This document shows positions 33,348 to 42,283 of a stretch of 52,234 nt of DNA, in pieces (position 1 is the first letter of the stretch; each line of letters opens with the position of its first letter). The notes under the pieces are model-generated. The model was given only the letters and a program-made list of their open reading frames with translations, was not told the origin of the DNA and made no database searches. The stretch spans positions 1 to 52,234 of the forward strand of contig WQZG01000015.1 of NCBI GenBank assembly GCA_009780855.1, in the 5' to 3' direction. Origin of the DNA: Treponema sp. GTDB taxonomy: Bacteria > Spirochaetota > Spirochaetia > Treponematales > Breznakiellaceae. The position numbers and the translations under genes are program-made.

Positions 33348-34982
33348 CAAAGAATCCACAAATTGCTGGCACAGCTGCACATACCTGTCAACCTTAAGCG
33401 ACTGCAAAGTATTGAGGTGAGCTGTCCACTGCACGTCAGTGAGGCCGTTCATTATGGAATTGGAAACGAATCTCCTCATGTAGGTATCAATGTCCAAAGA
33501 CAATATGCGGCGCTCATCTGCGCGCACAGGATCATCAAATCCCTTGGGGAAGGCGATTTGTGCATAGGGTATATACTGTTTGACAGCGTTAACCTTGAAA
33601 ATATCGGTGGGCGCGGTAAACTCCTGCGCGTCCGGGCCGACCCAGGCCACCGACATAAAGAGGGGCGCGATGTAACCAAAGGTAATTGTATGCCGCCATT
33701 CGCCGTAAATGATTCCGGGCGGGTTGTTTTCTGTAAGCACCTTCCATTTACCGTCCGGGGTAAAGTCCCAGGCAACACCTTTGGGACCCCTGTCCCATTC
33801 GAGGGCATATTCAAGGCTGGACATGTTGTTGTCAAACCACCTGACTATGATTTCCGGAGCAACACATTTTTTGGTAATCGCAAACCTGCCGAACACACCG
33901 GGCTGCCCCTTGAGCCATAATTGATCACCGTTGGGTCCCTTAAGCGGAGGTACAGGTACAAAATCCTGGCTGCCCCTGTTGCCCACCTGCTGATCCGGGG
34001 CAAACGAAATCATCGAACCAAGGACATCCTTGTTCATAAATTTGGCAAGGTACTGCTCGGTGGTCATTGTAAAAGACTCCGGATCAAGAAGGCCGGCTGC
34101 GTATAGTTTGTTGAGCCACAAAAGTCCGTCTTTATAACCCTGCTGGGCCGGAGCAAAAATAACTTTATTATCTTTGACCATCGCGTAATTCTGGTTGGCC
34201 CTGTCGGACAAATCTACAAGCAGACCCCAGGCGCCGAAGAAGTACTGGATGCCGCCGACACCAACTGAATTATTGACGCTTAAACCTGTAAAATCACTGC
34301 CCGCCGCTCCGGGATCCTTGTCCTTAAACGCCTTGAGTGTATTGTAGAAATCATCGGTTGTCTTTGGAACCGGAAGTCCCAGTTTATCCAGCCAGACCTT
34401 GTTGATAAAAAGGTTCTGGGGAACGGTATTCTGGAAAGTTTCGGCGTCGCCCGGCAGCGAATAAATTTTGCCGTCGGCGTTTTTTAAGGCCTTTAACAGA
34501 TCCGGACGATCGTTAAATAACTTTGTGAGATTGGGCGCATATTTATTAATAATATCACCTAATGACGCAAGCACCGAAATATTGGGCGGAATATCATTGG
34601 GTCCGTTAAGGGCGTCCGGCAGATCACCTGAGGCAATAAGCAGGTTAACCTTCTGCGCATAATCGGCCTGCGGGATTTCCAGCCAGTCAATTACCACGTT
34701 TGTCAATTGCTCCGATTTCTTGGAAATTTCCTTGTCGGCGAAATTGTTCTTTGTCTGCGGCCCCTTTGCAATAGCTATGGTAAATGTCTGGGGAGTAATG
34801 CAGATGGGCAGCCCCGTATCGTTCATGTTTTTGACGGCATTCTGCGCCGCAGCCGCAGGTGCGGCCGAACCCTGCGGAGCAGCCGGTGTTTGATTACCAC
34901 CGCCGGCAAAAACAACCGTATTTACCGCAATAAATAATACAAATACGGTAAATAAAAGAAATTGGAATTTTGTTTTCTTCAT
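33339..34982 (-). CDS. Extracellular oligosaccharide-binding protein (importer C)
   Basis: A 547-residue exported protein with signal peptide ending NTVVFAGGGNQ. The general LplA-like architecture is kept, but the calcium-loop segment found in importers A and B is degenerate here: KDKDPGAAGSDFTG. ATG 34982 follows AGGAGG. The stop codon lies inside a 15-bp tandem repeat. The gene is preceded by a membrane AraC regulator 176 bp upstream on the same strand, which is the likely controller. Confidence 0.92.
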   Translation of the reverse strand: MKKTKFQFLLFTVFVLFIAVNTVVFAGGGNQTPAAPQGSAAPAAAAQNAVKNMNDTGLPICITPQTFTIAIAKGPQTKNNFADKEISKKSEQLTNVVIDWLEIPQADYAQKVNLLIASGDLPDALNGPNDIPPNISVLASLGDIINKYAPNLTKLFNDRPDLLKALKNADGKIYSLPGDAETFQNTVPQNLFINKVWLDKLGLPVPKTTDDFYNTLKAFKDKDPGAAGSDFTGLSVNNSVGVGGIQYFFGAWGLLVDLSDRANQNYAMVKDNKVIFAPAQQGYKDGLLWLNKLYAAGLLDPESFTMTTEQYLAKFMNKDVLGSMISFAPDQQVGNRGSQDFVPVPPLKGPNGDQLWLKGQPGVFGRFAITKKCVAPEIIVRWFDNNMSSLEYALEWDRGPKGVAWDFTPDGKWKVLTENNPPGIIYGEWRHTITFGYIAPLFMSVAWVGPDAQEFTAPTDIFKVNAVKQYIPYAQIAFPKGFDDPVRADERRILSLDIDTYMRRFVSNSIMNGLTDVQWTAHLNTLQSLKVDRYVQLCQQFVDSLGQ

Positions 34983-35158
34983 TCTTAATCCTCCTGAGGA
35001 ATGTTTAATAAAAATACTATTGTAAATGTATCTTTGTATATAATTTTTTAATGAATGAATTTGTTATAAATTGAAAGAAAACTGCACTAAATTTTCCGCT
35101 GTTGAAATAAATAGTCTGGTATTGAAAAAATTGCTCGCAGTTATAAAAAATTCCGGTA

Positions 35159-37234
35159 TTAAAACGCCTGGTCCGGCTGTTTTCTGTACTCGCCGGGCGT
35201 CATACCGGCTGTTTTTTTGAATACTTTTATAAACGCAGAAATCTCCGTATAACCGGAGGCGGCAGTGACGGCGGATAAATTCATGTTCGTTGTCCGCAGC
35301 AGTTTTTTGGCGTGCTCCATCTTAAGGCCGATAATGTAATCAGAAAGAGTCCTTCCGGTCTGCTGCTTGTAGTAATGGCTCAAATTGGAAACTGTAACAT
35401 TAAAAAAAGAAGCCATGCTTTTAACCGTAAAATTGCGGTCAAGGTAGTTTTCGTTGATGAACGAAGTAACGTCTTTAACATTTTTGTTTAATATTTTTGA
35501 TTCGTAATTTTGCTGTTTTATGGTTTTTAAAATTAATTCAACAGTATCCTGCATACAGTTTATTATTTCATCCGCCGTGTTAAATTTTGCGGTATAAAAA
35601 GAATTTATATCTGCGCTGAATTCCATATTTAAATCCGATAACGCATCGTATGAAGTCCGGAGCAAATCAGCGTAAACACAGCAGGCAAAAAAGAAATTAT
35701 CACAATCCTGTATACTATTTGTGATATTCTCACAGGCAAATAAAATTTTATCTTCGTCGCAGGCCAGGACAGCGTTTTTAAGAGTATTGAGATCATCGGC
35801 CGGATACACTTCTCCGGAGTCGCCAGGCTGTTTGCCGGTGTTATGCCTTGCGGAATTGTATGACAATGAAATTTTTCCCGGCGCGTCAACGGCCTTCCCC
35901 CTGCCTTTGACGACGAGGGAATTACTGTCGCAGCCGTTAAAAAAATCCTGCGGCTCTGTAATGGTATCAGCGCATACTATCAAAACCAGATTATCCGGAT
36001 TATCCAAATCAAGAGCGTAAATTTCGCAGGCTGCCTTTTTTTTGGTATCTTCAATAAATCCGGTCAAACTAAAATCCGGGCCGGTTAAGCCGATGATATA
36101 GCAAATATAATATTTGCGGTTAAAAACCAGGCCGGCATTATTACATTCATCTTCAAAACAGGAGTCAATTACCGCCCTGCGGCTTATTAGTTTTAACAGA
36201 ATACGATCCCGCTGAAGTTTCCTGTTAAATTCCATCAGCTCATTCCTGTCCGACACCAAATTGTTAAGGGCGTTCTCGGCCGCTTCAAATTCGTTCAGCG
36301 TTTCCGCCGATCCTGCTACCAGGGGCTTTGCCCTGTTGAACAGCCTGCGGATCGGTTTGTAATTTCTGTTGGTCAGAATAATGATTACAATAAAGGACAA
36401 AAAAATAATAACAGAAATAATCAGGACCGCCGAGTTTACCAGAGGCCTCACTTCACTGTTGATATATGACTGCGGGAAAAAAAGTTCCAGAGTAAGGCTG
36501 CCGCGGTCGGCGTACCGGATGGTAACACCCGGCCCTGCGGAATTTTTTTCTTTTTCTATAAAGCTGCTGTTGTTGTATTCGGCGCTGAACCGGTAATTGT
36601 CCATGTAAAGGATCGGCGCAAGGATATTGTCAATCATTTGATCATCCAGGATGTAAATAATGTACGAAAAATAAACGCCGGCATTGTCGCGCTGGAATGG
36701 CGTTACAAACATTGGTTTTGAATTACCGCTCCGCAGGAATACGGGGACAGTAACCGCAGAAAGGGCATTTTTAAATTCAGCGGGATCGCTAAAGCCAAAT
36801 AGCCCGGAACTAAACTTGTCCAGGGAGGTGATGTCCGACGAAGTCTGAACCGAGTTTCTTTTTTCGCTGTAAAAAACAATGTCCGATAAATATTTATTAA
36901 CAAGCATCCCGGACATAAGCTGGTCGCGGACTCCAAAAAAATAATCAAGCGAATTATCACCGTCCGGGAAAGAAAAAAAATACTTGCTGTTCCGGTACTC
37001 CGCGATGCTGTTGTTAATCTGGACCATAAGCAGGGACAGGGTATTGCCGCAGTTGTCCAGCTCGATCTGTTTTTTCTGAACCAGCTGTTTGGAATAATAG
37101 GATCTTATAAAATTAAAATTGAGAAGGCTTAAAAGAAGGGTGGGTATTAATAATATAAGCACAAAAGATAAAAAATATTTCCAGAAGTAATTGAGTTTAA
37201 CAGGATTAAGTCCAAAAAATTTCGCCGCCGGCAT
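35159..37234 (-). CDS. Membrane-bound AraC-family transcription regulator
   Basis: A 691-residue sensor-regulator. Two membrane helices (about residues 17-38 and 267-289) bracket an extracytoplasmic sensory domain of about 230 residues, resembling the Cache-type domains of YesN-like regulators. The C-terminal 105 residues are an AraC DNA-binding domain with two helix-turn-helices (FTVKSMASFFNVTVSNLSHYY and AVTAASGYTEISAFIKVFKK) and the ending MTPGEYRKQ. It would sense an external glycan and activate the neighbouring importers. The start codon is only 3 bp after the stop of the sulfatase gene (TAG-GTA-ATG), so the two are cotranscribed. Confidence 0.92.
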   Translation of the reverse strand: MPAAKFFGLNPVKLNYFWKYFLSFVLILLIPTLLLSLLNFNFIRSYYSKQLVQKKQIELDNCGNTLSLLMVQINNSIAEYRNSKYFFSFPDGDNSLDYFFGVRDQLMSGMLVNKYLSDIVFYSEKRNSVQTSSDITSLDKFSSGLFGFSDPAEFKNALSAVTVPVFLRSGNSKPMFVTPFQRDNAGVYFSYIIYILDDQMIDNILAPILYMDNYRFSAEYNNSSFIEKEKNSAGPGVTIRYADRGSLTLELFFPQSYINSEVRPLVNSAVLIISVIIFLSFIVIIILTNRNYKPIRRLFNRAKPLVAGSAETLNEFEAAENALNNLVSDRNELMEFNRKLQRDRILLKLISRRAVIDSCFEDECNNAGLVFNRKYYICYIIGLTGPDFSLTGFIEDTKKKAACEIYALDLDNPDNLVLIVCADTITEPQDFFNGCDSNSLVVKGRGKAVDAPGKISLSYNSARHNTGKQPGDSGEVYPADDLNTLKNAVLACDEDKILFACENITNSIQDCDNFFFACCVYADLLRTSYDALSDLNMEFSADINSFYTAKFNTADEIINCMQDTVELILKTIKQQNYESKILNKNVKDVTSFINENYLDRNFTVKSMASFFNVTVSNLSHYYKQQTGRTLSDYIIGLKMEHAKKLLRTTNMNLSAVTAASGYTEISAFIKVFKKTAGMTPGEYRKQPDQAF

Positions 37235-37237
37235 TAC

Positions 37238-38698
37238 CTACGCGTGCCCCACCTGGGCAGGGAACCTGTTCCCGGTGCTGATTAGTTCATTAAGAAGTTT
37301 TTGGCTGTATTGGCAGACAAGCTGCGGCGACCCGGATGCGATGTTAACACGCTCAAACGGATCGGACCTGAGATCGGTCAGTTCATATTCGCCGCTCTGG
37401 TTGGCCGCGAATTTATAATCTTTATCGATTAATAAAGCAGTCGCGACATCAACGTTACCGTAGCCGTTGCGGTATTCGACAAGGCAGCGATCCCGGGTCG
37501 GTTCTCCGGTTTTTAACTGCCTCACAAGGGAAGTGCCCATTATCTGGGGCGGAACCGGCAGGCCAAGCAGTTCACAGATTGTGGGATAGAGATCAACATG
37601 GGAAGCAAGATTGTCCGATATTTTACCTGCAGGCAAGCCGGGGCAGGAAATAATCAGAGGTATGTTAATAAGGCCTTCATAAAAGAAGGGGCCCTTGAGC
37701 CACAGGCCGTGATCGCCCAGGAGTTCGCCGTGATCTGATGTAAAAATGATAAGGGTTTCGTCAAGAAGGTTTTCCTGTTTAAGGGTATCAAGAATTTTAC
37801 CGACTGATGTGTCAATTAAGTCAATCATGGCGTGTGTCAAATAAATTCTTTCGTTTGTCTGCTCCGCAGTTAAGCCGCCCGGATGTTTGGGTGTTTCGTT
37901 TCCCCATCTGTTCCATGCGCCGTTGAGATGTTCGGTATAATGCCTGGGCCGGGTCGCGAGATCATTAAAGTCCCCGATGGGAGACCTGACAGGGCGGCTG
38001 CGGTATTTTTGAGCGAGGACTTCAGGCGGGTTGAAAGGATGATGCGGGTCGGGGAAAGAAGCGCATATAAAAAAAGGTTTGGTTTTGTCGCGGCCGTTTA
38101 CAAGAAAATCGGATACCCTCTCTGCGACAAAAGTTGAATCGTGGAGTTCGGGAGGAATCATGCGCGCCCCTGCCTGGTTATCACCTGTAACCTGGCGCAT
38201 TTTAAGCATTTCCTCCGTGCCGCCATTTTGCCTGAACCAGCGTCCGTAATGAGCCAGGGTACTGGTATGCCCCAGGGCAAGTTCCACTGTCTTAAAGCCC
38301 CAGTATGGCCCGTTCCAGTCAAAATTATCGTCGGCTTTTACCCAAAAGTCCCTGCCTTCCTTGTTTTGGGGGCCGCTGTTAGACGGCGAAAAATGAATCT
38401 TGCCGAAGCTTGCGGTATGGAATCCGTTTTGCCCGAGGTAACCGGGAAGCGTAGGCAGTTCTTGATCCATCAAAAGACCGTTGGTCCACATACCATGATT
38501 ATGCGGGTACATTCCGGTAAAAATCGAAAGCCGGCTCGGCATGCAGATGGGATTGGTCACGTAGCAGCGTTCAAAAGCAATACCGTTTGCGGCCAGGCTG
38601 TCGAGGTTTGGGGTATCGCCGCCGCGGTCCCCGTAACAGCCAAGTGAGTCTTTTCGCTGCTGGTCAGTCATTATAAACAGAACATTGCGGATCGCCAT
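37238..38698 (-). CDS. Sulfatase, Cys-type, cytoplasmic
   Basis: A 486-residue sulfatase. The first metal Asp lies in FIMTDQQRKDS, Cys52 in CMPSRLSIFTG is the formylglycine position, and FTSDHGELLGDHGLWLKG carries later metal and substrate residues. The general pattern is that of the choline-sulfatase/arylsulfatase-like S1 groups. No signal peptide. AGGAG precedes ATG 38698, 42 bp after the LplC gene of importer D, so it is the fourth gene of that operon, as in importer B. Confidence 0.93.
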   Translation of the reverse strand: MAIRNVLFIMTDQQRKDSLGCYGDRGGDTPNLDSLAANGIAFERCYVTNPICMPSRLSIFTGMYPHNHGMWTNGLLMDQELPTLPGYLGQNGFHTASFGKIHFSPSNSGPQNKEGRDFWVKADDNFDWNGPYWGFKTVELALGHTSTLAHYGRWFRQNGGTEEMLKMRQVTGDNQAGARMIPPELHDSTFVAERVSDFLVNGRDKTKPFFICASFPDPHHPFNPPEVLAQKYRSRPVRSPIGDFNDLATRPRHYTEHLNGAWNRWGNETPKHPGGLTAEQTNERIYLTHAMIDLIDTSVGKILDTLKQENLLDETLIIFTSDHGELLGDHGLWLKGPFFYEGLINIPLIISCPGLPAGKISDNLASHVDLYPTICELLGLPVPPQIMGTSLVRQLKTGEPTRDRCLVEYRNGYGNVDVATALLIDKDYKFAANQSGEYELTDLRSDPFERVNIASGSPQLVCQYSQKLLNELISTGNRFPAQVGHA

Positions 38699-38740
38699 GG
38701 TGATCTCCTGTGAATGGAATTTTGATTAGTATAAAAGAAT

Positions 38741-39649
38741 TCAGCCTTTAATAGAACCTATCATGACGCCTTTGACAAAATAACGCTGTAAAAAAGGATA
38801 GGCAACCAATACCGGCAGGGAAGAAACGATTATGATACTGTACTTGATTGATTCAGCAATACGGGTCAATTCCCTAAGATTGTCAACATCGGAGCCGGAT
38901 GTGGCAAGGGCCTGGGTTCCAAGCAGTATATCCCTAAGTATAAGCTGCAGCGGGTACAATTTCTGGTTATATAAATAAAGCAGGGCGGGGAAAAAAGAGT
39001 TCCAGTGGCCGACTGTATAATAAAGCGCGATGACGCCAATAATAGCCTGGGATACCGGGAGCACTACTGAATAAAAAAATTTGAAAGTTCCGCAGCCGTC
39101 AATAACTGCGGCCTCCAGAAGTTCTTCAGGAATATTTTCCCTAAAATACGTCCTTGCGATTATCAGGTTGAACACAGTAAAAGACCCTATGATCATCATG
39201 ACATAGGGAGTATTGATAAGGCCCAGATTCCTGATCAGCATATAGGTTGGAATTATTCCTCCCTGGAAATACATGGTAAAAACAAGGACCTTCATGATAA
39301 TCCCGCCGCCGCGCAAATCGCGCCTGGAAAGGGCATACGCTCCGGGAAGGGTTGTTATCAATCCAACCAAAGTACCGCAAATGGTATATAGAATGGTGTT
39401 GCGGTAGCCCAGCCAAATACGGTTATCGTTTAAAATATATTTATAACCGTGGATACCAGGCGTTACCGGGAAAAATAAAACCCTGCCGCTGTTTACTGCG
39501 TCAGGTTCGCTTATCGAAGCGATAATAACAAAATACAGCGGATACAGCACCGTAAGAAGAATCAGCACTACCAGTATATGAACCGCCGCGTCAAAGACAG
39601 AATCGGAAGAATATCTTAATCTGAATAATTTTTTATTGTAATTTACCAT
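38741..39649 (-). CDS. ABC sugar permease, LplC/YtcP type (importer D)
   Basis: A 302-residue permease, most similar by eye to the importer C LplC (shared YFQGG/YFSGGIIPTY block and nearly identical LQRYFVKGVMIGSIKG end). The ATPase-docking loop is ELLEAAVIDGCGTFKFFYSV. Its ATG overlaps the last codons of LplB by seven bases, so translation is coupled. A sulfatase gene follows. Confidence 0.93.
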   Translation of the reverse strand: MVNYNKKLFRLRYSSDSVFDAAVHILVVLILLTVLYPLYFVIIASISEPDAVNSGRVLFFPVTPGIHGYKYILNDNRIWLGYRNTILYTICGTLVGLITTLPGAYALSRRDLRGGGIIMKVLVFTMYFQGGIIPTYMLIRNLGLINTPYVMMIIGSFTVFNLIIARTYFRENIPEELLEAAVIDGCGTFKFFYSVVLPVSQAIIGVIALYYTVGHWNSFFPALLYLYNQKLYPLQLILRDILLGTQALATSGSDVDNLRELTRIAESIKYSIIIVSSLPVLVAYPFLQRYFVKGVMIGSIKG

Positions 39650-40533
39650 AAGCTCGTTTCCGTTACGGTCTTTGCAGCCTTGTTGATTGCGACAAGCAGA
39701 ATAAAATTAATAACATTGTTGAATAAACCTACAGCAGAGGCGTAGCTGTATTGGGCGCTAAGGATGCCGATTTTATAAACGTAAGTTGAAATAACTTCGG
39801 AAACCTGCAGGTTGACGTTATTCTGCAGTAAAAAAGCTTTTTCAAAACCGACTGTCATCAGGCTTCCAAAATTCAGTATTAACAGAATTACCGCGGTTGG
39901 AATCAGCGCGGGTATATCAATATAAAAAATTCTTTTTAGTTTACTTGCCCCGTCTATCATGGCCGCCTCGTGGAGTTCAGGGCTGACCCCGCTTAGCACG
40001 GCAATATAGATAATTGACGCCCAGCCGGAGTTCTGCCAGATGCCGGACCACACGTAGATCGACCGGAACAGTTCGGGCATGCCCATAAAAGTACGCGGAC
40101 TCTGCCCCAATATGCCAAGGATGGAATTTATGGGGCCGGTTGTACTAAAAAAAATCTGCACCATTCCAACCATTACCACCATGGAAATAAAATGCGGGGC
40201 GTATGTTATGGTCTGGGTAAATTTCTTCAATGAAGGGAACACGGTGTAATTTAATATAAGACTTAAAAGGATTGGAGCGGGAAATCCGGCCAAAAGGGAA
40301 TAAACAGAAAGAGCCAAAGTATTTTTTACAAGATCAAAAAATGAATATGAGGAAAAGAACCTGGTTAAATTCTCCATCCCTGTCCACGGGCTTCCCCAGA
40401 TTCCCAGGGAAGCCTTAAAATCTTTAAAAGCTATCTGCAGCCCGTACAAGGGTACATAGTGAAAAATAACAGTATAAGCTAGACAGGGCAGGAGAAAAAT
40501 ATACAGAACAGGATCTACCCTTTTGGATGTCAT
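39643..40533 (-). CDS. ABC sugar permease, LplB type (importer D)
   Basis: A 296-residue permease with YVPLYGLQIAFKDFKA near residue 27, the loop ELHEAAMIDGASKLKRIFYI and the ending KTVTETSLW. It resembles the importer C LplB closely in the SVYSLLAGFPAPILL and WSGIWQNSGWASIIYI regions, suggesting that importers C and D arose by duplication. The 33-bp gap to the binding-protein gene has only a weak AGGG site before ATG 40533. Confidence 0.93.
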   Translation of the reverse strand: MTSKRVDPVLYIFLLPCLAYTVIFHYVPLYGLQIAFKDFKASLGIWGSPWTGMENLTRFFSSYSFFDLVKNTLALSVYSLLAGFPAPILLSLILNYTVFPSLKKFTQTITYAPHFISMVVMVGMVQIFFSTTGPINSILGILGQSPRTFMGMPELFRSIYVWSGIWQNSGWASIIYIAVLSGVSPELHEAAMIDGASKLKRIFYIDIPALIPTAVILLILNFGSLMTVGFEKAFLLQNNVNLQVSEVISTYVYKIGILSAQYSYASAVGLFNNVINFILLVAINKAAKTVTETSLW

Positions 40534-40566
40534 TATTTAACCCTGTATATCATTAATTGACCGTCA

Positions 40567-42132
40567 TTAATTGGCCGGTGTAAAATATTTATTAATAATT
40601 GCCACATACTCATCGGCCCTGAGCGTTTTAAGTGTTGCCAGATGCGCGTTCCAGCCGGCGTCATCAATTCCATTCATTATTGATTGCGCAAAAAATCTTA
40701 TCAAATAATTGTTAAGCTCGACCCAGATAAGGTTGCGGGTAGTCGCGTCATCTGCAGACAGGAAAAGACTGCCTACAGTTTCTTTTTCCAGGTACGGCAA
40801 ATAGGAAAGAACAGCAGCGTTCTTTATCTGGTCCCGCTCCGCGGAGAAATACTGGGCGTCCGGTCCGACCCATTCGCTTCTGAACAGAATCGGCGAAACA
40901 GTGGCCGGCGCAAACGAATGTCTCCATACAGCATAGGCCATATCAGCGGGCTGGTTATCACTGGCGATTTCCCATTTCCCGTCTGGTCTCATTCTCCAGG
41001 AATAATCCTTCATTCCCCATCCCCATTCCAGCATATTTTCCATGGAGGAATTAAGGTAGTCATACCAGCGGACAAGGACATCCACATATTTGCTGTTTTT
41101 TGTAATTGTAAAGGCCTCGTTGCTAACGGGGAATCCTTTTGCCCAGACAGGCTGCTGCCCGTTTGGACCTGTAAGGGGAGGAAGGGCGACGTAGTGATTG
41201 GCGATTTCCGGAGCCACTACAAAATCTGGGGTAAAAGCGAAAAACGCGCCCGCAGTTTCGTCTGTTTTGAATTTGGATTCGTATTGCTGCCTGTTCTGGA
41301 TAAATACTTCCTGGTCCAGCAATCCCCTGCTGTACAAAGAATGGAGCCATACAAGGGCGTCATAAAAACCTTTTTCTGCTGGAGCGAAAACAATTTTACC
41401 GTCCTGTACCACCAATGCAGTAGCTCTCTTATAAAGGGCGCCAAAGCTTCCCGTAAGGCTGTTTAATTCCAGGGCGCTGTCCCCGGCAGAATGGCAGGCT
41501 GACAGCGGGATTGCGCCGGCCTTATAATTTTTAAATGCGGTCAGGACATCTTCGAATTCTTTTGTGGTTGCCGGCATCTTGAGTCCCAAATCATCAAGCC
41601 AGCTTTTGTTAATCCATAATTGATCATTGCACAAACCCGAATAGGCTTCTGAACCAGTGGGCAAAGAGTAAATACCCCCGTCCGGCATGGTGACATAAGC
41701 CTTTAAATCCGGTCTGTTCTTAAACAATTGCTGAACCGCCGGGGCGTATTTAGCGATGGAATCATTGAGTCTGGCAAATGATTCTACAGTCCTTGCAAGA
41801 TTAACGCCGCCGCCTATAAATGTATCCGGAAGATCCCCTGCGGCAATAAGCAGGTTTACTTTTTCTGCCCAGCTTGCCATCGGGACTTCTGTCCAGGCTA
41901 TATGCACATTGGTTTTCTTTTCGGTATCAATTACAGGGGCCATCTCGTCTATGGGGGTGCGGCTGTTGGGATTCTTGACTACAACCGCATCGACTGTAAC
42001 AAGATCTTTTATTATGGGGATCCCTGTTACATTAATCTGCAAATCAGGACCGGGGGCTTCCTGCCTGGTTCCGTTTGCAAAAATTCCGCTTGCCGCGATT
42101 AACGATAAAAACAAAAATGGGATTTTTTTCAT
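40567..42132 (-). CDS. Extracellular oligosaccharide-binding protein (importer D)
   Basis: A 521-residue exported protein with a short signal peptide, MKKIPFLFLSLIAASGIFA, then NGTRQ. It is clearly related to the importer C binding protein (shared INKSWLDDLGLKMPATT, WVGPDAQ and SIMNG-x2-D segments), but the calcium-loop region is lost altogether (FKNYKAGAIPLSA). ATG 42132 follows AAGGAG. It is divergent from a sulfatase at 42284 across a 151-bp control region. Confidence 0.92.
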   Translation of the reverse strand: MKKIPFLFLSLIAASGIFANGTRQEAPGPDLQINVTGIPIIKDLVTVDAVVVKNPNSRTPIDEMAPVIDTEKKTNVHIAWTEVPMASWAEKVNLLIAAGDLPDTFIGGGVNLARTVESFARLNDSIAKYAPAVQQLFKNRPDLKAYVTMPDGGIYSLPTGSEAYSGLCNDQLWINKSWLDDLGLKMPATTKEFEDVLTAFKNYKAGAIPLSACHSAGDSALELNSLTGSFGALYKRATALVVQDGKIVFAPAEKGFYDALVWLHSLYSRGLLDQEVFIQNRQQYESKFKTDETAGAFFAFTPDFVVAPEIANHYVALPPLTGPNGQQPVWAKGFPVSNEAFTITKNSKYVDVLVRWYDYLNSSMENMLEWGWGMKDYSWRMRPDGKWEIASDNQPADMAYAVWRHSFAPATVSPILFRSEWVGPDAQYFSAERDQIKNAAVLSYLPYLEKETVGSLFLSADDATTRNLIWVELNNYLIRFFAQSIMNGIDDAGWNAHLATLKTLRADEYVAIINKYFTPAN

Positions 42133-42283
42133 TCCTTTCTCCTTCTGGATTTATGAAAGTACAGATAGTATACGTGTGTTTATTAATCCGGAAATAGTTA
42201 ATGCTTGAAATTCCATATTTTATTATTGAAAATTATCTGCTGCCGATGGCATTTTACATTTATATGCTTTATTATCTGAGCTG
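42133..42283. promoter_or_regulatory. Divergent control region between importer D and sulfatase-regulator pair
   Basis: AT-rich, 151 bp. A TATACT box on the minus strand (complement of 42159-42164 region) could serve the importer D operon, but no good -35 is visible. I see no operator palindrome like those at 5524 and 23887. Regulation by the adjacent AraC proteins is likely. Confidence 0.3.

Noticed and set aside
33258-33920. Plus-strand frame of 220 codons beginning with MGLLT/MGLLA repeats
   Set aside because: It is the reverse of the 15-bp tandem repeat and of the binding-protein gene, which has a signal peptide, ribosome site and clear homology on the other strand.
40684-41466. 260-codon plus-strand frame
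   Set aside because: It is antisense to the importer D binding protein and has no ribosome site or family features.
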